From Aurantiochytrium sp. KH105 (lineage: Eukaryota > Sar > Bigyra > Thraustochytrida > Thraustochytriidae): a DNA stretch of 64,000 nucleotides. Below are positions 63,099 to 64,000 of the stretch, piece after piece. The translations under genes and the position numbers were made by a program. The notes under the pieces are model-generated. The model did not search any database and was not told where the DNA came from. It saw only the letters and a list, made by a program, of their open reading frames with translations. Each line of letters starts with the position of its first letter. Position 1 is the stretch's first letter. The stretch is from assembly GCA_003116975.1 (NCBI GenBank), contig BGKB01000010.1:62001-126000 (forward strand), written 5' to 3'.

Positions 63099-64000
63099 CT
63101 AAATGAGCGACCTCCGATATGTATCATCTTGGGCAGGAAAAGGCGGCCGGATGTTGCCGACGTGATTATAAATTCGGCGAGCCTCTTCAAAGCGATCCAC
63201 GAGCACTGCGTAGTCATCGAGATGCGCCTCGCGTGCTAGGTCCAGCATGTACTCCCATTGATCTCGGAGAACGTGTGCAGAAGCTTCGGGTAGCTCGCCA
63301 GCAATCACGCGCGCATCCATAGAAAGCACACCTTTTTTGCGATCATCAAGATTTGGGACCTCGTCCCGATGAGTGATCATGTATGCGACCCAACGGGCCT
63401 GCATCTCGAAAAACGGGAAAGGAACGATTGGCTGGTTTAGCCCAACAAAGAAGAGCATCGGGTAATCGACGTGCATAAGATCCTTGTACACGGAGCGCAC
63501 GCGTTTCCCCGAGGCAGTAAGCTCCGGCACACCAGGAGGGAGAAAGGGATAGTCGAACTGGTATCCTGTGCAAAATATGACAGTGTCGGCCTCAAGCGGG
63601 GCGCCGCGAGAAAAATGTACAACTCGAGATCCGTGCTCGAGAGACTCGAGGCGTGGGCGCCAGCGAACGCACTGGGTGTTTGGAATCCGATAGCAGAATG
63701 GCCCCTCCATCTCGAACTCTACAAGGTTACCCTCACGATCTGTTGCACGCGGCTCCTTGGGGCAATCATCGTCGCACACGTGCACTTGCGATGCGATTCC
63801 GTCGAGCTCACGCGCGATATCTGTCCCCGAGCTCTGAGCTCCCACCACAACCACCACTTGGTCGCGATAATCTTGAGGCCGTCTGTAGTCTTTTGAGTGG
63901 ACCCAATGCCCCCCCCACTTTTGGGCGTCTGCGGCAAGTTGGCCCGGGATGAGTCTCTTATTGAAGTGCCCGTTGCAGACGACAACTGCGTCAAAGGTTT
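63099..64000 (-). CDS. Flavin-containing monooxygenase, C-terminal part (5' end beyond the window)
   Basis: The minus-strand frame is open from the window edge to the stop at 63099, about 300 residues; the start and the FAD-binding Rossmann motif lie outside. Recognisable features in order are Phe-Asp-Ala-Val-Val-Val-Cys-Asn-Gly-His near the edge, Trp-Gly-Gly-His-Trp-Val-His-Ser-Lys-Asp-Tyr (the FMO Phe-x-Gly-x3-His-x3-Tyr signature with Trp for Phe), Val-Val-Gly-Ala-Gln-Ser-Ser-Gly-Thr-Asp-Ile (second nucleotide-binding loop, NADPH) and Val-Ile-Phe-Cys-Thr-Gly-Tyr (FMO C-terminal signature). These enzymes use NADPH, FAD and oxygen to oxidise nitrogen or sulfur in small molecules. The frame reads cleanly across the edge with no break. 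Substrate is unknown. Confidence 0.93.
   Translation of the reverse strand, partial: TFDAVVVCNGHFNKRLIPGQLAADAQKWGGHWVHSKDYRRPQDYRDQVVVVVGAQSSGTDIARELDGIASQVHVCDDDCPKEPRATDREGNLVEFEMEGPFCYRIPNTQCVRWRPRLESLEHGSRVVHFSRGAPLEADTVIFCTGYQFDYPFLPPGVPELTASGKRVRSVYKDLMHVDYPMLFFVGLNQPIVPFPFFEMQARWVAYMITHRDEVPNLDDRKKGVLSMDARVIAGELPEASAHVLRDQWEYMLDLAREAHLDDYAVLVDRFEEARRIYNHVGNIRPPFPAQDDTYRRSLI

Noticed and set aside
1-64000. tRNA, rRNA or other structured RNA genes
   Set aside because: No convincing A-box/B-box pair or rRNA core was found on either strand by eye; a tRNAscan or Infernal run would settle it.

Overview
The window is nuclear DNA of a GC-rich, intron-poor microbial eukaryote. It carries copine, Tipin/Swi3, TBC1D23-like, paladin-like, CaMKK-like, CHY zinc-finger and FMO genes, plus a methyl-end-independent fatty acid desaturase. 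Almost every gene is one uninterrupted reading frame, and one of these runs 11.6 kb. Together with large coiled-coil and PH proteins and many short tandem repeats, this best fits a labyrinthulomycete (thraustochytrid-type) stramenopile. That assignment is inference from gene style, not a species identification.

Layout. 1-12.7 kb holds a small PH-domain protein, a Gln-rich protein, a protein with a proline/glycine-rich beta motif, an acidic/Gln-rich protein and a three-His-box desaturase, separated by two long gene-free stretches (2.3-6.1 kb and 9.3-11.4 kb) rich in microsatellites. 13-21.5 kb holds an epoxide hydrolase with a C-terminal hydrophobic tail ending in SRL, a large secreted/type I membrane protein with repeated beta-sandwich units, and a DUF2254-like membrane protein. 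21.9-23.0 kb is a different kind of DNA: a 20-bp inverted repeat starting at TTAA encloses a 247-N assembly gap, a fragment of a coding region and short duplications. 23-41 kb holds a copine, a CHY zinc-finger protein, a 2,180-residue coiled-coil protein, a three-domain paladin-like phosphatase, a degenerate EF-hand protein and a Tipin/Swi3 homologue. 41.5-48.4 kb holds a TBC/rhodanese protein and a protein with five tandem cytochrome b5 domains that ends in Cys-Tyr-Cys-Cys. 49.2-60.8 kb is one 3,882-residue gene. 60.8-62.4 kb is a CaMKK-like kinase whose stop codon abuts the stop codon of the giant gene on the other strand. The right edge cuts a flavin monooxygenase.

The most interesting object is the giant gene. 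In order it joins a Nudix-like degenerate N-terminal region, an aminoglycoside-phosphotransferase-like kinase with its catalytic residues intact, a NACHT NTPase, a long HEAT-like repeat region, a DUF4062/TIR-like segment of the TEP1/NPHP3 type, and a second STAND-type NTPase with a weakened P-loop. Kinase-plus-STAND fusions of this kind are known from bacterial conflict systems; this combination in one eukaryotic polypeptide suggests a signalling or immunity-type switch. The second is the penta-cytochrome b5 protein: all ten predicted haem ligands are present with the canonical 24-residue spacing, and it could supply electrons to desaturases lacking their own b5 domain, such as the one at 11.4 kb. 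A third, weaker signal is a short motif, GTAGGCCT(A/C)G, found three times, each 110-220 bp upstream of a minus-strand gene start.
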